Origin: JBCBTJ01 sp964597685
Lineage (GTDB): Bacteria > Pseudomonadota > Alphaproteobacteria > Caulobacterales > Hyphomonadaceae
Length of the DNA stretch: 8,990 nt
Direction: 5' to 3'
Assembly: GCA_964597685.1 (NCBI GenBank)
Contig: CAZQZC010000106.1
Coordinates: 1-8,990 of the forward strand
Shown: positions 7,290 through 8,990 of the stretch, in pieces
How the letters are laid out: every line of letters starts with the position of its first letter
Numbering within the stretch: position 1 is the first letter of the stretch
Translations under genes and position numbers: made by a program
The notes under the pieces: model-generated
Database searches by the model: none
What the model was told of the DNA's origin: nothing
Seen by the model: the letters and a program-made list of their open reading frames with translations, nothing else

Positions 7290-7434
7290 AGCTGCATTCT
7301 GCCAAGCTTAGTTTCGATTTTTATATTCCTGGCATGCTTCGCAAGGACTTGAAAGCGAAACGATGTGTTTTCTCGCCGCAGATATCCGATATGGGCTCAG
7401 GGCTGTGTGGCCCACGCAGCAAGTAAGATTGGGA
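7290..7434. other. Left part of the divergent intergenic region, with two small inverted repeats
   Basis: This stretch between the pfaD start and the imuA promoter holds no convincing gene. It contains an 11-base palindrome ATATC-C-GATAT (7382-7392) and an interrupted inverted repeat with GCG/AAAC (7355-7361) facing GTTT/CGC (7367-7376, with a three-base bulge). Either could be a regulator binding site for the synthase operon. Neither is followed by a T-tract, so neither is a terminator. Confidence 0.35.
7320..7325 (-). promoter_or_regulatory. Possible -10 element for the pfaD-led operon
   Basis: TATAAA on the minus strand lies about 30 bases before the pfaD GTG. No convincing -35 element is found at 16-18 bases: GTCCTT is at 17, and the better TTGCGA is only 13 away. 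The assignment rests on one hexamer in an otherwise GC-rich region. Confidence 0.3.
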
Positions 7435-7463
7435 TTGACAGACCCGCATAAGAACAAAATAAG
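7435..7463 (+). promoter_or_regulatory. imuA promoter (sigma70-like)
   Basis: A perfect -35 hexamer TTGACA (7435-7440), a 17-base spacer, then AATAAG (7458-7463) as a 4/6 match to the -10 consensus. The -10 lies inside the LexA box. With normal spacing the transcript would start at about 7469-7471, that is, at the imuA ATG itself. Confidence 0.7.
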
Positions 7464-7466
7464 AAC
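7452..7466 (+). promoter_or_regulatory. LexA (SOS) box of the imuA-imuB operon
   Basis: GAAC-AAAATAA-GAAC is an exact GAAC-N7-GAAC direct repeat, the known LexA target of Alphaproteobacteria (GTTC-N7-GTTC on the other strand). It covers the -10 element and ends two bases before the imuA start, so bound LexA would block RNA polymerase. Its position in front of a known SOS-regulated operon makes it secure. Confidence 0.92.
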
Positions 7467-7468
7467 GA

Positions 7469-8188
7469 ATGTCTATCGACGGAGCCCTTGAGTTCATTAG
7501 CGCCGATCTTTTGATACGGCAGGAGCCGCCTTTCCCGTTCGGCCTTGCCCAAAATGGCGTTCACGAGGTTGCGCCCGCCGAATACGGCGACACTGGCGCC
7601 GCGACGGGATTTATGTTGGCCGCGGCTGGGGCGGCCCTCGGGCATGGGGCCTGCCTCTGGGTCGTTCAAGGCGCGCGGAGCTTTCAATCTGGCTTGCCGT
7701 ATGGCTTCGGGCTGCTGGATTTCGGCTTCAACCCAGCTCAGATCCTATTTGTTCAAGCTCGGGCGCTCAATGACGCCCTGTGGGCTTTGGAAGAAGGCTT
7801 GAAGTCCGGCGCGGTCGCTTTGGGTGTGGCTGAAATCGAAGATCTCAGCTTCACCGCCAGCCGCCGCCTCACCCTGGCCTCGGCCGCCTCCGGAACCCCG
7901 GCCGCCGTGTTGCTGCCCCATCATCGAGACGGCGCTACCGCCGCACACGCGCGCTGGCGTGTCGCAAGCGCTCCGTCGGGTCCTCACGCATATGACAGTC
8001 GCGCGGTCGGCTCCAGCCGGTGGCGCGCTGTTCTCCAACGCTCGCGCACCGCCCCCAATGCGGTAGGGCGCGCTTACGATCTGGAGTTCGACCATGAGAC
8101 GACATCTCTGCGTTTGGTGCCCGAATTGGCCGCTCGACCGGCTACGCCGCACGCGCAGATCGGCCAACCCGTCCGCCGCACTGGCTGA
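7469..8188 (+). CDS. imuA: ImuA, mutasome accessory protein (SOS mutagenesis)
   Basis: A 239-residue protein of the alphaproteobacterial ImuA type, a RecA/SulA-like partner of ImuB and the error-prone polymerase ImuC (DnaE2) in damage-induced translesion synthesis. Visible family features: GVHEVAPAEYGDTGAATGF (about 31-49), where RecA has its ATP-binding loop; no Walker A GKT/S is present here. CLWVVQ (about 62-67) is a central beta strand. Then follow LPYGFGLLDFGFNPAQILFVQARALNDALWALEEGL, GAVALGVAEIEDLSFTASRRLTLAS and PAAVLLPHHRDG. The tail SRWRAVLQRSRTAP...YDLEFDHETTSLRLVPEL is the usual ImuA C-terminal part. Start: ATG 7469-7471; a TAA in frame at 7460-7462 excludes any upstream start. There is no Shine-Dalgarno site, since the LexA box fills that space. 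Its end overlaps imuB by 95 bp. Confidence 0.9.
   Translation: MSIDGALEFISADLLIRQEPPFPFGLAQNGVHEVAPAEYGDTGAATGFMLAAAGAALGHGACLWVVQGARSFQSGLPYGFGLLDFGFNPAQILFVQARALNDALWALEEGLKSGAVALGVAEIEDLSFTASRRLTLASAASGTPAAVLLPHHRDGATAAHARWRVASAPSGPHAYDSRAVGSSRWRAVLQRSRTAPNAVGRAYDLEFDHETTSLRLVPELAARPATPHAQIGQPVRRTG
8083..8086 (+). promoter_or_regulatory. Ribosome binding site of imuB inside imuA
   Basis: GGAG seven bases before the imuB ATG at 8094-8096, within the imuA coding sequence. It supports this start and hence the long overlap. Confidence 0.6.
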
Positions 8189-8990
8189 TTCCTTCATTCT
8201 GGCCGAAACCGGCGCGCAAGGCCGGCGCTTCGCCGCCGCCGACGCTGTCGCTCGCGCGAGTGGGATTGAGCCCGGCCTCAGTGTCGCCGACGCCTGCGCC
8301 AGGTTGCCGGGATTAAGAATAGAAGAAATCGACCGCGACGCCGACGCGAAGGCGCTTAACGCCCTGGCCGGTTGGGCGACGCGCTGGAGCCCGCGTGTCG
8401 CCGTCGATGGACGTGACGGCCTCTTGCTCGACATTACGGGATGCGCTCGCTTTTTCGGCGGCGAAGACCGCATCCTCGGAGATATTCAAGAGCGGCTCGA
8501 CGCAATGGGCGTCTCTATCCGATTGGGTGTGGCTGATACGGTCGGAGCGGCCTGGGCGCTCGCCCATATTGGGCAAAATGGAGCCATTGCGCCTTGGGGT
8601 GAAACCCGTCAGGCGCTCGCGAAGCTTCCCATGGCTGGACTTCGTTTGTCTGAGCCCGTGCTCAATTTGCTGCGCCGCTTCGGACTTGTCCGCATTGAAC
8701 AGCTTTATGGCATTGACCGGCGTTCGCTTGCGAGGCGGTTTCAATCCGCTTCGGCGGCCGACCAAGTCGTCTTACGGCTCGACCAGGCGCTAGGGCGACG
8801 CCAGGAGCCGATTACACCTTGGTGTGCGCCTCCGGCTTACGAGGCGCGTCTGCCATGTCCAGAGCCAGTCCTGCACACTGAAGGCGTAGCGGCCGGCCTC
8901 GCGCGCTTGGTTCGCGACGTTTGCGCCGAATTGGAAACAGGCGGGGAGGGCGCCCGCGAGATCGTTCTACGCGCCTTTCTCTGCGATGGC
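8094..8990 (+). CDS. imuB: ImuB, Y-family polymerase-like mutasome hub protein, partial
   Basis: 299 codons are open to the right edge of the window; the C-terminus is missing. ImuB is a catalytically inactive relative of Y-family DNA polymerases that links ImuA, the beta clamp and ImuC/DnaE2. The N-terminus MRRHLCVWCPNWPLDRLRR takes the place of the D-x-D (HVDMDAF-like) metal site of active Y-family enzymes and lacks those acids. The palm segment AVDGRDGLLLDITGCARFFGGE (about 103-124) takes the place of the S-x-D-E region. GVADTVGAAWALAH (about 145-158) matches the conserved palm helix. A helix-hairpin-helix thumb region follows (LAKLPMAGLRLSEPVLNLLRRFGL, about 175-198), then the start of the little finger (about 240 on). 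The clamp-binding motif should lie beyond the window. Start ATG 8094 has GGAG upstream. Confidence 0.92.
   Translation, partial: MRRHLCVWCPNWPLDRLRRTRRSANPSAALADSFILAETGAQGRRFAAADAVARASGIEPGLSVADACARLPGLRIEEIDRDADAKALNALAGWATRWSPRVAVDGRDGLLLDITGCARFFGGEDRILGDIQERLDAMGVSIRLGVADTVGAAWALAHIGQNGAIAPWGETRQALAKLPMAGLRLSEPVLNLLRRFGLVRIEQLYGIDRRSLARRFQSASAADQVVLRLDQALGRRQEPITPWCAPPAYEARLPCPEPVLHTEGVAAGLARLVRDVCAELETGGEGAREIVLRAFLCDG

Noticed and set aside
7400..7413. GGGC...GCCC hairpin in the divergent region
   Set aside because: Only a four-base stem, with no T-tract and no partner element; expected by chance in GC-rich DNA.
7745..8473. A 242-codon minus-strand frame across imuA and imuB
   Set aside because: Antisense to two well recognised genes; low-complexity Arg/Ser/Ala content and no motifs.
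1..8990. tRNA or rRNA genes, CRISPR arrays, insertion sequences
   Set aside because: None seen: nearly all bases are taken up by recognised coding frames, and no repeat-spacer pattern or transposase motif is present.

Overview
The window looks like part of an alphaproteobacterial chromosome. It is GC-rich by eye. It carries an imuA-imuB DNA-damage mutagenesis operon of the alphaproteobacterial kind, headed by a textbook alphaproteobacterial LexA box, GAAC-N7-GAAC. Genus cannot be read from the sequence.

Minus strand, positions 7289 down to 1: an operon for an iterative type I fatty-acid/polyketide ('Pfa-like', secondary lipid) synthase. In order of transcription it holds (i) a PfaD-family FMN-dependent trans-acting enoyl reductase (7289-5787); (ii) a 1289-residue KS-AT-ACP-ACP protein (5768-1899); (iii) a ketoreductase reading frame (1800-427, open upstream to the end of the previous gene); and (iv) the N-terminus of a further ketosynthase protein that runs off the left edge (434-1). 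Spacings are tight: 17 bp between i and ii, and an 8-base overlap between iii and iv. The order enoyl reductase, then KS-AT-ACP-KR, then a second KS protein resembles the compact three-gene pfa clusters of myxobacteria. This synthase has only two ACPs, and its product cannot be predicted.

The most striking signal is at the junction of ii and iii. The last codons of the ACP gene are GAT TTT TTT GGC TAA, so a perfect in-phase -1 slippery heptamer (T TTT TTT) lies just before the stop. Six bases downstream begins a hairpin of two perfect 7-bp stems. A -1 shift reads through the stop into an open frame that runs without interruption into the ketoreductase, giving a KS-AT-ACP-ACP-KR protein of 1780 residues, which is the usual PfaA domain order. 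This has the architecture of a programmed -1 ribosomal frameshift that would make a short (no KR) and a long (with KR) synthase from one message. A homopolymer sequencing error or a plain frameshift mutation is the main alternative.

Positions 7290-7468 are a divergent intergenic region. It carries a sigma70-like imuA promoter whose -10 element lies inside the LexA box. The box ends two bases before the imuA ATG, so the imuA message is probably leaderless. Two small inverted repeats and a possible pfaD -10 element lie further to the left.

Plus strand, 7469-8990: imuA and imuB, overlapping by 95 bp; imuB runs off the right edge. Together with ImuC/DnaE2, expected just downstream, they form the SOS-induced translesion mutasome. 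The lipid synthase and the mutagenesis genes are divergent neighbours with no evident functional link.
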